From: Desulfurellaceae bacterium bin18
GTDB lineage: Bacteria; Desulfobacterota; Binatia; Bin18
Length of the DNA: 32,069 nucleotides
NCBI GenBank assembly: GCA_002238415.1
Contig: MPMI01000052.1
Span: 1 to 32,069, forward strand
Reading direction: 5' to 3'
A program made the translations under genes and the position numbers. Each line of letters begins with the position of its first letter. Within the stretch, counting starts at the first letter, position 1. Positions 1 to 8,899 of the stretch are shown here, in pieces. The notes below the pieces were generated by a model, which was not told where the DNA came from, searched no databases, and saw only the letters and a list, made by a program, of their open reading frames with translations.

Positions 1-899
<899 letters not shown>

Positions 900-906
900 A
901 ATGGAG

Positions 907-929
907 TTAAGGAAAACAAGTTTCCTTAA
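907..929. repeat. Leader hairpin 2 (9-bp perfect inverted repeat) just before 16S
   Basis: TTAAGGAAA (907-915) and TTTCCTTAA (921-929) are perfect arms with a 5-nt loop. The element lies only about 8 nt upstream of the predicted mature 16S 5' end. A local leader helix here could guide 5' maturation; this is inference from position. Confidence 0.55.
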
Positions 930-964
930 TATTAGGCTTAGGCATGTATTCTGCATACTGGCAT

Positions 965-982
965 TTCCTCCAGGTGGAGGAA
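965..982. repeat. Leader hairpin 1 (7-bp perfect inverted repeat)
   Basis: TTCCTCC (965-971) and GGAGGAA (976-982) are perfect inverted arms around a 4-nt loop, in the transcribed 16S leader. No U-run follows on the minus strand, so a structural or RNase III-processing role is more likely than termination. This is inferred. Confidence 0.55.
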
Positions 983-1000
983 GTTATCACTACTGTTTAG

Positions 1001-1014
1001 CTTTCAAAGAGCTT
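1001..1014 (-). promoter_or_regulatory. boxA-like antitermination site in the rRNA leader
   Basis: The minus strand reads AAGCTCTTTGAAAG about 10-20 nt downstream of the inferred start site. This resembles the boxA core GCTCTTT that loads Nus factors on rRNA transcripts. Its place between promoter and 16S gene fits. The call rests on a short match and position only. Confidence 0.5.
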
Positions 1015-1028
1015 TCCGCGAACTCCCA

Positions 1029-1057
1029 GTTATAGAGACTTGCTCTATCCTTGTCAA
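1029..1057 (-). promoter_or_regulatory. rRNA operon promoter, sigma-70 type
   Basis: On the minus strand a perfect -35 box TTGACA (1057-1052) is followed by exactly 17 nt and then TATAAC (1034-1029), which matches the -10 consensus at five of six bases. Transcription would start near 1022, giving a leader of about 120 nt before the mature 16S 5' end near 899. This is the strongest promoter-like sequence I found in the window and it faces the rRNA gene. Only one promoter was recognised; an upstream P1 or UP element was not evident. Confidence 0.85.
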
Positions 1058-1299
1058 GCGGTACGAAAGTTTTCCTGCCGCTTAATGCGAGAAGACCAGC
1101 AGTTCTTCATGAGCACTTGCCTTCTCCCTTGAGCTCTGCGAGGAGGTCTTGTATCTTTACACACAAGCGAAGTCAACTCCTCAACCATATCAACTAACGT
1201 GGCAGGGCTCCCATACTTCGGATCAATTACACTGAGCAATACTTCCACTAATATAGAGAGAGAATGGATATTGTGTACAAAGTCCTCTAAGGATGTCAT
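1054..1299 (-). CDS. Doubtful small ORF between the rRNA promoter and tldD (81 aa)
   Basis: An 81-residue minus-strand reading frame (start MTSLEDFVHN) fills most of the 403-nt gap 900-1302, which otherwise holds only the rRNA promoter and leader. The first half looks like a plausible hydrophobic/acidic helical peptide, and the second half is rich in Arg, Lys and Ser. No convincing ribosome binding site precedes it. Its TGA stop falls inside the -35 box of the rRNA promoter. No family was recognised. It may be a chance ORF; an alternative upstream ATG at 1329 would overlap tldD. Confidence 0.2.
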   Translation of the reverse strand: MTSLEDFVHNIHSLSILVEVLLSVIDPKYGSPATLVDMVEELTSLVCKDTRPPRRAQGRRQVLMKNCWSSRIKRQENFRTA

Positions 1300-1302
1300 C
1301 CC

Positions 1303-2748
1303 ATGAAAAATTCTCCAGCCGACTCTCAATCACAGTTTTTTGATCAATATGACCTGACAAACCGACAACTGGAGCAGGTCCTTGAGACCGCTGTCGAGCG
1401 TCGAGCAGATTATGCAGACATTTACTTTGAATCTCGCACGGCTGAAGCGCTTTCCCTGGAGGAAGGTATTGTGAAAAAAGCTTCCCGTTCAGTCTCCCAG
1501 GGTGCCGGCGTCCGAGTCCTTGCTGGCGATAAAACAGGCTACGCCCATTCTGACGAAATTACACTGGAAACACTCCAGGTCGCCGCGCAAACAGCAAGAG
1601 CCATTGCCCAGGATACAACCCAGACCCAGGTTGTTCCTCTGAATAGCACTCCGTCACAGAGAGACCTCTATCCTCTTACCATTCCCCCTATCGCAACTCC
1701 GCTACAGGACAAAATCCAGCTCCTCCAACAAATCGATGAGGAAGCGCGGGCGTATGACTCTCGGATTACCAACGTTCTCGCCTCCGTTGCGGTTGAGCAG
1801 AAAAACGTTCTTGTCCTTTCATCGGACGGCGGCGTCGCTGCGGACATACGCCCGCTCCTGCGTCTCCAAGTGACCTGTATTGCTGAGGATGGCACGACAC
1901 GGCAACAGGGGAGCTATGGCGGCGGTGGACGCGTCGAGTTTGATTTTGTCTATGACGATGCGCGCTGGAGAACCTTTACGAAAGAAGCAGCTCGCCAAGC
2001 CATTCTCGGGCTTGAGGCGGTTGATGCTCCTGCGGGTTCTCTGTCGGTCGTGTTGGGGTCTGGTTGGCCGGGCATTCTTCTGCACGAGGCTATTGGCCAT
2101 GGCCTCGAGGGCGATTTCAACCGCAAGAAAGTGTCGGCTTTTAGCGATCGCCTGGGCCAACGAGTCGCGTCCGAACTCTGTACCGTCGTTGATGACGGTA
2201 CCCTCCCAAACCGTCGCGGCTCTTTAAATTGCGACGATGAAGGTACGCCCACAGGTCGCACAGTACTCATAGAAAACGGCACCCTCACCGGCTATCTGCA
2301 GGATCGCCTCAACGCGAAGCTGATGAATATGCAACCGACCGGGAACGGGCGCCGCGAGAGTTTTGCGCACATGCCCATGCCACGCATGACGAATACGTTC
2401 ATGCTGCCTGGCGAATCCACACCGGAAGATATTATTCGTTCGGTTCCGAACGGCCTGTATGCCGTCTCTTTTGGAGGTGGCCAGGTTGACATCACAAGTG
2501 GAAAATTCGTTTTCTCAGCAAGCGAGGCATATCTGATTGAAGATGGGAAAGTAACGCGGCCTGTCAAAGGTGCTACTCTGATTGGGAATGGGCCAGATGT
2601 CCTGACGCGGATTTCCATGGTCGGCAACGATCTCAAGCTTGACGAAGGCATTGGCACATGCGGAAAGGAAGGCCAGTCCGTCCCGGTTGGCGTCGGTCTT
2701 CCCACTATCCGAGTCGATGGACTTACTGTTGGCGGAACTCAGGCATAA
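1303..2748 (+). CDS. tldD: TldD metalloprotease subunit
   Basis: This 481-residue protein has exactly the length of E. coli TldD. TldD and TldE form a cytosolic zinc protease that trims unfolded peptides and matures ribosomally made peptides such as microcin B17 and the CcdA antitoxin. The signature HEAIGH lies at H261-E262...H266, and the expected third zinc ligand C453 sits in the C-terminal GTCGKEGQ stretch, so the active site appears complete. The ATG at 1303 is preceded by AAGGA (1289-1293), 9 nt away. tldE follows after 69 bp, the usual pairing. No RiPP precursor was recognised nearby, so a housekeeping proteolysis role is the safest reading. Confidence 0.96.
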   Translation: MKNSPADSQSQFFDQYDLTNRQLEQVLETAVERRADYADIYFESRTAEALSLEEGIVKKASRSVSQGAGVRVLAGDKTGYAHSDEITLETLQVAAQTARAIAQDTTQTQVVPLNSTPSQRDLYPLTIPPIATPLQDKIQLLQQIDEEARAYDSRITNVLASVAVEQKNVLVLSSDGGVAADIRPLLRLQVTCIAEDGTTRQQGSYGGGGRVEFDFVYDDARWRTFTKEAARQAILGLEAVDAPAGSLSVVLGSGWPGILLHEAIGHGLEGDFNRKKVSAFSDRLGQRVASELCTVVDDGTLPNRRGSLNCDDEGTPTGRTVLIENGTLTGYLQDRLNAKLMNMQPTGNGRRESFAHMPMPRMTNTFMLPGESTPEDIIRSVPNGLYAVSFGGGQVDITSGKFVFSASEAYLIEDGKVTRPVKGATLIGNGPDVLTRISMVGNDLKLDEGIGTCGKEGQSVPVGVGLPTIRVDGLTVGGTQA

Positions 2749-2817
2749 GAAGCGTGACGCGCAACCGAGCACCCTCCGTATGCTGTTGAGTCTTCCCCAG
2801 CACAGTAAAGGACAGAT

Positions 2818-4158
2818 ATGGACCTGACAGAACTTGCCGCAGATGTTCTCGATCAAGCGCGTCAGCAGGGCGCAACCGCCGGAGATGTGGTGCTTGCGAG
2901 CGGGGAATCCTTTTCTGCGGGTATTCGCCTGGGAAAAGTCGAGAAAATTCAAAACTCCCAAGAGAAACGGATGGGGCTCCGCCTGTTTGCCGATCAGAGT
3001 AGCGCTATTACCTCAACCGCAAACTTTACCCATGCGGCATTACAGGCTTTTGTTACGGAAACCCTCGATCTTGCCAAAGCGACTGCGACGGATGAATTTT
3101 CCGGCCTCCCCGACCAGTCAGATTTAGCCCAGGACGTTCCAGACCTTGATCTCTCCGACACCAGTGCACCCCTCACGCTAGAGGAGAAACTTGCGCGTGC
3201 CCAAGAAGCGGAGGAAGCGGCGTTTGCCTGCGATTCAAGAATTACGAATTCTGAGGGTGCCGAGTTTGCAAATGCTTCTCGTGAAACAGTCTATGCAAAC
3301 TCCTTGGGATTTTGTGGCGGCTACCACACTACGAGCTTCTCACTGAGTGTTGTTCCGGTCGCTTCTCAAGACGGAGGGATGCAGCGAGATTACTGGTACT
3401 CATCGCAACGCAAACTCAAGGCTCTTGAAGCAGCAAAAGCGGTCGGCCAAAAGGCCGCAGAACGGACAGTACGTCGTCTTGGGGCGAAACAGGTACGGAC
3501 CCAAGAAGCGCCGGTTGTCTTTGAACCGGAAATGGCGGCCAGTTTACTCCGTCATCTGGCCAGCGCGATTTCTGGCTCGGCCTTATATCGAAAAACTTCT
3601 TTCCTGCTGGATAAAATCGGCGAAAAGATTGCGGCAGATGGGATCTTTGTCGAAGACCATGCCCGTCTCCCTTCTGCTTTAGGCTCAAAACCTTTTGATG
3701 GAGAAGGACTGCCGACCCGCCAGAATATTATCGTTGAGGACGGGGTGCTCACCAGCTATCTCCTGGACACCTATTCGGCACGCAAACTCGGACTCCAATC
3801 TACGGGCAACGCCAGCCGCTCTTTTGCGGATACTCCGGCGGCCAGCACGACGAATTTCTTCTTACGGCCGGGTACGACCCCCCCCAAGGATATTATTCAG
3901 TCAGTTCGCTCCGGCCTATATGTCACGGAGCTTTCTGGATTCGGCGTCAATCCCGTAACCGGCGATTATTCGCGGGGAGCGGTTGGGATGTGGATCGAAG
4001 ACGGGGAGATCGCCTATCCGGTCGAGGAGATCACTATCGCCGGCAATCTGCTCGACATGTTCAAAAATATTGAGGTGATAGGCGACGACTTGGAACGACG
4101 TAGTCCTACTTCCGCACCGACCGTGAAAATTTCCCGCATGACGATTGCTGGAATATAA
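2818..4158 (+). CDS. tldE: TldE (PmbA) metalloprotease partner subunit
   Basis: This 446-residue protein matches TldE/PmbA in length and architecture. It is the inactive partner that lines the proteolytic channel of the TldD/TldE heterodimer. It shares the C-terminal fold with TldD but lacks the HExxxH zinc motif, as expected: the equivalent region reads LLRHLASAISGSALYRKTS. The C-terminal part contains the typical LQSTGNASRS and FFLRPGTT segments. The start at 2818 is supported by AAGGA at 2808-2812, 5 nt upstream. It lies 69 bp after tldD and 46 bp before the next gene, so cotranscription is likely. Confidence 0.94.
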   Translation: MDLTELAADVLDQARQQGATAGDVVLASGESFSAGIRLGKVEKIQNSQEKRMGLRLFADQSSAITSTANFTHAALQAFVTETLDLAKATATDEFSGLPDQSDLAQDVPDLDLSDTSAPLTLEEKLARAQEAEEAAFACDSRITNSEGAEFANASRETVYANSLGFCGGYHTTSFSLSVVPVASQDGGMQRDYWYSSQRKLKALEAAKAVGQKAAERTVRRLGAKQVRTQEAPVVFEPEMAASLLRHLASAISGSALYRKTSFLLDKIGEKIAADGIFVEDHARLPSALGSKPFDGEGLPTRQNIIVEDGVLTSYLLDTYSARKLGLQSTGNASRSFADTPAASTTNFFLRPGTTPPKDIIQSVRSGLYVTELSGFGVNPVTGDYSRGAVGMWIEDGEIAYPVEEITIAGNLLDMFKNIEVIGDDLERRSPTSAPTVKISRMTIAGI

Positions 4159-4204
4159 TCGTCCTTTTGCCAAATACGCGGGAAGACGTTAGGCTACGCT
4201 CCGC

Positions 4205-6103
4205 GTGCGACAAAAACTCTACGACTATCTCGCGGACCGGCCAGGCGGAGCAACTTCAGCCGAGTTGCTCCATGAGATTTTCGTCTCAGGTGCGACTGCC
4301 CCTTTTCCTTCTCCACGTGACCCAGAGTTGGGCACACGCCTCATCCATACGGCCCTTGGCGCGGACCAGAACTGTTCCTACGATGCGAAAACAGATCGCT
4401 GGACGCTCACCCCCCATGCCGACCTCAATAGGCCACTCCACGATACCCAGTTTGTCGTTCTCGACCTCGAAACAACCGGCCTCAAGCCTGGTAAATCTGC
4501 CATTACTGAAGTCGCCGCGATTCGCGTCAGCCACGGGAATCTTGGCGAAGAATTTCATGCCTTGCTCAATCCGGGGCAGCATGTTCCAGCAGGGATCACC
4601 CGTTTGACTGGCATCACCGACGACATGCTCAGGGACCAGCCGCGGGTTGAGACTGTCTTTCCTCAGTTCCAGCAATTTCTCGGTCGAGCAGTCATCGTTG
4701 CCCATAATGCCAGCTTTGACCTTGGCTTCCTCAACTTCGAGGTGCAACGTCTCGCCTCTCCCCCTTTGCGCAACTCCTCAGTCTGCACCCTGAAGCTGGC
4801 CCGGCGACTCTTATCCGGCATTCGGTCCCGGTCACTCGACTCCGTTGCTGCCCACCTTGGCGTATCGTATCCGACCCAACATCGTGCCTCGGCCGATGCC
4901 CGCGTTACTGCGGAAATTTTTTGTATTTTTCTGGAACAACTCGCCCAACAAGAGGTCACTACGCTCGGCCAGTTACTAGACTTTCAAGACAGAGCCCGGG
5001 ATGGCCGCCGTTTTGAATGCTTTGTCTCCCGCCCGACTCTGGCAAATATTCCAGCCAGCCCTGGAGTGTATCGGATGCTCGATGCTGAGGGGAAGCTGCT
5101 CTACATCGGCAAAGCCAAAAATCTGCATCGTCGCGTCAGCTCCTATTTCACCAATTCCTCGGGACACAGCGATAAGGTCCTCGACTTAGTCCGCCATGTG
5201 CGTGACGTCAGATACGAACAGACCGGCTCGGAGCTTGAGGCGTCATTACGTGAAGCCGACCTGATTCGTGAGTTGAAGCCGCCATATAACCGGCTTTCCA
5301 AGCATCTCCCCCGGGTCGCGTTTCTCAAGCTCACCGTTCGGAATGCCTATCCTCGCCTGTCGGTCACGGCAAAGCCGGGGAGCGATCACGCCATGTATGT
5401 CGGGCCGTTTCGCAATCGTGACTTCGCCGAACAGGCCCAGCGGCTCCTGGCTCGGCTCTTTGGTCTCAGAACGTGTCAGGGCAACCTCTCCCCAACTCCC
5501 GAGGCGTCTCCCTGCGTGAGCGGTCAAATTGGAGCATGCACGGCGCCGTGCGCAGCGCGAATCTCACGTGAGACCTACCGGGAACAAGTGCAACGTTTCC
5601 GCGCGGCTCTCAATGGTGAAGCCCCGCTGTTTCGAGACGCATTAATAGCAAAACGGGACCGTTTTGCTTCGGACCTCCAGTACGAAAGTGCCGCCCGCTT
5701 ACAGCAGGATATCGACTTGCTCGACCATATTCTCCATCTGCATCAGCGCTTTCATTGGATTGTGACACGGGCGAATGCCTTGCTCTTATTACCCAGTCGG
5801 CAGGCCAGAGCGGCCCAGGCATACCTCGTCCTCAACGGACGCCTGATCGAAAACCGCACCGTCTCCAGTCTGAGCGACTTGGAATATTTGGCGACCCTCG
5901 CACACAAACGTTTTGACCAGGATCGTGATGTCCCTCTGCGGCCCCACGAAATTGATGCCAGTGTTATTCTCTCCGCCTGGTTGCGCAACCCGGATCAAGC
6001 GCAGAGCGCTGTTTTCCCGATTACCGCTCCGTCGACGCTTCATAACCAACGGGACGAGCTTGAGGCGGCCCTGGGCGACCTCCAACGCGTTGTGTTTGAG
6101 TGA
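4205..6103 (+). CDS. DEDDh 3'-5' exonuclease / UvrC-like GIY-YIG nuclease fusion
   Basis: This 632-residue protein has three parts. Residues 1-70 look like a winged-helix segment. Residues about 83-250 are a DnaQ-type DEDDh exonuclease with D87-x-E89 in DLETTG, D172 in HNASFD, and H226/D231 in HRASADA. Residues about 285-370 are a GIY-YIG nuclease (GVY 287-289, YIG 300-302, then KAKNLHRR), as in the N-terminus of UvrC and in Cho. After this come a Cys-containing stretch and a UVR-like helix pair (about 470-510), the UvrB-contact module. The C-terminal RNase H-like UvrC nuclease domain is absent. The architecture resembles the actinobacterial exonuclease/UvrC-like proteins (Rv2191 type). It probably acts in DNA repair or end processing. 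GTG at 4205 is the start; no strong Shine-Dalgarno sequence was seen. Confidence 0.88.
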   Translation: MRQKLYDYLADRPGGATSAELLHEIFVSGATAPFPSPRDPELGTRLIHTALGADQNCSYDAKTDRWTLTPHADLNRPLHDTQFVVLDLETTGLKPGKSAITEVAAIRVSHGNLGEEFHALLNPGQHVPAGITRLTGITDDMLRDQPRVETVFPQFQQFLGRAVIVAHNASFDLGFLNFEVQRLASPPLRNSSVCTLKLARRLLSGIRSRSLDSVAAHLGVSYPTQHRASADARVTAEIFCIFLEQLAQQEVTTLGQLLDFQDRARDGRRFECFVSRPTLANIPASPGVYRMLDAEGKLLYIGKAKNLHRRVSSYFTNSSGHSDKVLDLVRHVRDVRYEQTGSELEASLREADLIRELKPPYNRLSKHLPRVAFLKLTVRNAYPRLSVTAKPGSDHAMYVGPFRNRDFAEQAQRLLARLFGLRTCQGNLSPTPEASPCVSGQIGACTAPCAARISRETYREQVQRFRAALNGEAPLFRDALIAKRDRFASDLQYESAARLQQDIDLLDHILHLHQRFHWIVTRANALLLLPSRQARAAQAYLVLNGRLIENRTVSSLSDLEYLATLAHKRFDQDRDVPLRPHEIDASVILSAWLRNPDQAQSAVFPITAPSTLHNQRDELEAALGDLQRVVFE

Positions 6104-6174
6104 GAACAATCAGGGGACGGGAAAGCCTCCAGGGACTTGCGACCCGCCGAACCGCCCCCTATAGTTTGCCCATC

Positions 6175-7854
6175 ATGACCGCGACGACAGCCACCACACG
6201 CTTGCAGGAATTGCTCAAGCGGCCCGAGCCGGCTTTGGTCCTGGGGGCACACGATGCCCTCTCTGCAAAGCTGGCCCAGGAGGCCGGATTTGATGCCATC
6301 TGGGCCAGCGGTTTCGGCATCTCGGCCACCAATGCTATGCCGGACGCTAATATACTTACAATGAGTGAGACCCTGGAAGCGGTGCGTCGGATGAGCGCCG
6401 CGGTGCGTATTCCGGTGATTGCCGATTGTGACAACGGCTTTGGCAATGCCATCAATGTCATGCGCACGGTGGCCGAGTATGAACATGCAGGGGTGGCCGG
6501 CATTTGTATTGAGGACAATATCTTTCCCAAACGGTGCAGTTTTTACGCCGGAGTCCAGCGCGAACTCGTCCCGATTGACGAGCACGCCCGGAAAATCCAG
6601 GCTGCTAAGGCCACACGGCAGAATACCGACTTTGTCATTATTGCTCGCACGGAAGCTTTTATTGCTGGCTGGGGGAAACACGAGGCCCTGTGTCGAGCCC
6701 ATGCCTATGCTGAGGCCGGCGCCGATGCCATCCTCATCCATTCCAAAGCCGCGACGTTCGATGAAGAACTGAAAGATTTTGCGGCGAGCTGGGATAGGCC
6801 CTGTCCGCTCGTATCCGTGCCGACGACCTATGCCGATATCACGGCTCATGACCTTGCCGCCGCCGGTTTTCAGCTCGTCATTTTCGCCAATCAAACCCTG
6901 CGCGCCGCCGTCACAGGGATGCGCAGCGCGCTGGCGACCCTCAAACAGGAGGGCCGGCCGGCTGCAGTCGACGAGCAGATTGTGACCTTGCCCGAAATCT
7001 ACGACCTCGTCGGTGTGCCAGACCTTCAGGCCAATGAAAAGAAATTTTTGGTTCCCGGCGGACATGACGTAACCGCTATCATTATTGCGGCCGGCTTTGA
7101 GGAAGACCTCTTACCCCTGATTGAGGACCGTCCCAAAGCCATGCTTGAAATCAAGGGCAAGACCATCCTGGAGCGACAGATTCAGGCGCTGAACGAGTGC
7201 GGGGTAAAAGATATCGTCGTTGTCCGGGGCTATCACAAGGAGCAAATCAACCTGCCGAATATTCGCTATTATGACAACGACCGCTTCCGTGAGACTGGCG
7301 AACTCGCGTCCCTCTTTCTGGCCGAGACGGAGATGACGGGCCGCTTCCTCTTTCTCTACTCAGACATCCTGCTTGATCCTTCCATTCTCGAAAAGTTGCT
7401 CAAGTCTCAAGCTGATATCAGCATCGTGGTTGATCGAGCCTGGAATGATCATGAACCGGGACAGGCAGAGGTCCGAACGAAGCAGCCGGACTTAGTGGTT
7501 ACCCATCAGCCTCCCAAAACAGGCTATCGCTACCTCCCTACCGCCGAGCCCACGACGCTGGCGCAGATCGGCCAACATATTACCCAACAGGATGCTGATG
7601 GCGAATTTATTGGCCTCGCCATGTTTTCTGCCTCGGGGGCGCAAGTTTTGCGAACAACTTATCAAGAGCTTCAGACGATCAGTGTGGCACGTCGCTTCCA
7701 TGAAGCGAGCAGCCTGGAAACCGCAGCCTTCACCGACATGCTCCAAGAACTCATTAATCGCGAACACGACATCGCCTGTGTGGATATTTATAAAGGTTGG
7801 CTTGAAATCGATACCTTCGAAGATTATCGACGTGCCTGGGCAAAAATACACTAG
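6175..7854 (+). CDS. PEP mutase-like enzyme fused to a nucleotidyltransferase
   Basis: The protein has 559 residues from ATG 6175. A GTG at 6100 overlapping the previous stop would add 25 residues; neither start has a clear Shine-Dalgarno sequence. Residues about 15-290 belong to the isocitrate lyase/PEP mutase superfamily. Metal and substrate residues are present: S45-G46, D57, D84-x-D86 and E113. The catalytic loop reads EDNIFPKRCS (113-122), whereas PEP mutases have EDKxFPKxNS. The position-116 Lys is thus Asn and the position-122 Asn is Cys (mussel PEP mutase numbering), though the loop Lys (K119 here) is kept. From about residue 300 a sugar-phosphate nucleotidyltransferase-like domain follows (AIIIAAGFEEDLLP, DRPKAMLEIKGK, YSDILL). 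PEP mutase-cytidylyltransferase fusions occur in phosphonate biosynthesis; whether this one makes a C-P bond is uncertain. Confidence 0.85.
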   Translation: MTATTATTRLQELLKRPEPALVLGAHDALSAKLAQEAGFDAIWASGFGISATNAMPDANILTMSETLEAVRRMSAAVRIPVIADCDNGFGNAINVMRTVAEYEHAGVAGICIEDNIFPKRCSFYAGVQRELVPIDEHARKIQAAKATRQNTDFVIIARTEAFIAGWGKHEALCRAHAYAEAGADAILIHSKAATFDEELKDFAASWDRPCPLVSVPTTYADITAHDLAAAGFQLVIFANQTLRAAVTGMRSALATLKQEGRPAAVDEQIVTLPEIYDLVGVPDLQANEKKFLVPGGHDVTAIIIAAGFEEDLLPLIEDRPKAMLEIKGKTILERQIQALNECGVKDIVVVRGYHKEQINLPNIRYYDNDRFRETGELASLFLAETEMTGRFLFLYSDILLDPSILEKLLKSQADISIVVDRAWNDHEPGQAEVRTKQPDLVVTHQPPKTGYRYLPTAEPTTLAQIGQHITQQDADGEFIGLAMFSASGAQVLRTTYQELQTISVARRFHEASSLETAAFTDMLQELINREHDIACVDIYKGWLEIDTFEDYRRAWAKIH

Positions 7855-7913
7855 CCCCAAGAGGGCTGGTACGAGCACCCTGGCTTGCTTCACCGTCTCA
7901 AGTGGAGTGGTCT

Positions 7914-8879
7914 ATGGACGGACACAACATTGATACCCTCATTAAAGACGAGTATGCATTTTTCTTGCGCGAGCGGGGCAACTGGAGCCTGACCGCTGGT
8001 CCGCAGGACCTGGAGCTTGTCGCCCACGCGATGCGCGTTCTCTTGCACGCACGGACCACCCCAGACTTCTTGGACGACTATCGTGCGCTCGTGGCCTGCC
8101 AGAATGTGGACGGAGGCTGGAGTCCCCTCTCTTCCGACACTGAGAGCACCGTCTGGGTATCGGCGTTTTGCGGTCTGATGCTTATCCGCGGCAACCGTTC
8201 TCTTCAGCAGGCCCAACTCAGCCAGTCGGTCCGGCAAGCCATCGACTATTTTCTTGATACCCAGCATCAGGACGGCCGGTGGGTTGACCCGGCCTGGGCC
8301 GACCTGGATACGACTAGCCATCCTGTCAGTTTTTTTAATGTGGTCATGGCCTTGGACGAACCCCACAGGCAACAGGAGGTCCGACGGGCCTGGCAGCAGG
8401 GCATGCGCTTTATCATCGACAATCAGAGTCCGGATGGCGGCTGGTACGATGAGGAGTTTCACCCGTCCGGCGTGGAGATTACCGCCCACCTCATCCAAGA
8501 TGCCCTAGTCGCCGACCTCGTTCTTGATCATCAGGTTAGCAGGGTCCGCGAGGCGTGTGCCAAAGGGGCGGGACGGTTGTGCGCCTGGCAGGCCCAGGCC
8601 GGTTGGTGGGACGAAGAGAACGTCGACCACACCATGGACTGTACCCGGTCACTCATGCTGGTGACCCATATTCTGGAAGACTCCGACAAGCGAGAGACCA
8701 TTAGGCGTGGCCTCAGTTGGATTCTGGACAATAAGAACGACTACGGCTGGGGCGATTTTCCAGGTATGGAGACAAATCTGGAGCGCACCTGCGACGGCAT
8801 CGATACCCTGCTGAAATATCAAGCCTATAGCCGCAGCGACACGCACGATGTTGTCAAACTCTGGGGATATCTCCCCTAG
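7914..8879 (+). CDS. Squalene cyclase/prenyltransferase-like repeat protein
   Basis: This 321-residue protein is built of alpha/alpha-barrel repeats with QW-type motifs: CQNVDGGWSP, QHQDGRWVDP, NQSPDGGWYDE, AQAGWWDEE and DYGWGDF. Such repeats occur in squalene-hopene cyclases, which are about twice as long, and in related prenyltransferase-fold proteins. The stretch AWADLDTTSH (D130-x-D132) occupies a place that could correspond to the cyclase DxDD motif, but its last Asp is Thr, so class II cyclisation is not assured. There is no signal peptide. GGAG at 7904-7907 precedes ATG 7914 by 6 nt; an in-frame GTG at 7902 is an alternative. It lies 59 bp after the PEP-mutase fusion gene and just before the Rieske gene, suggesting a shared pathway. 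The substrate is unknown. Confidence 0.75.
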   Translation: MDGHNIDTLIKDEYAFFLRERGNWSLTAGPQDLELVAHAMRVLLHARTTPDFLDDYRALVACQNVDGGWSPLSSDTESTVWVSAFCGLMLIRGNRSLQQAQLSQSVRQAIDYFLDTQHQDGRWVDPAWADLDTTSHPVSFFNVVMALDEPHRQQEVRRAWQQGMRFIIDNQSPDGGWYDEEFHPSGVEITAHLIQDALVADLVLDHQVSRVREACAKGAGRLCAWQAQAGWWDEENVDHTMDCTRSLMLVTHILEDSDKRETIRRGLSWILDNKNDYGWGDFPGMETNLERTCDGIDTLLKYQAYSRSDTHDVVKLWGYLP

Positions 8880-8899
8880 GTATCCGTTGCGTCTAATTT

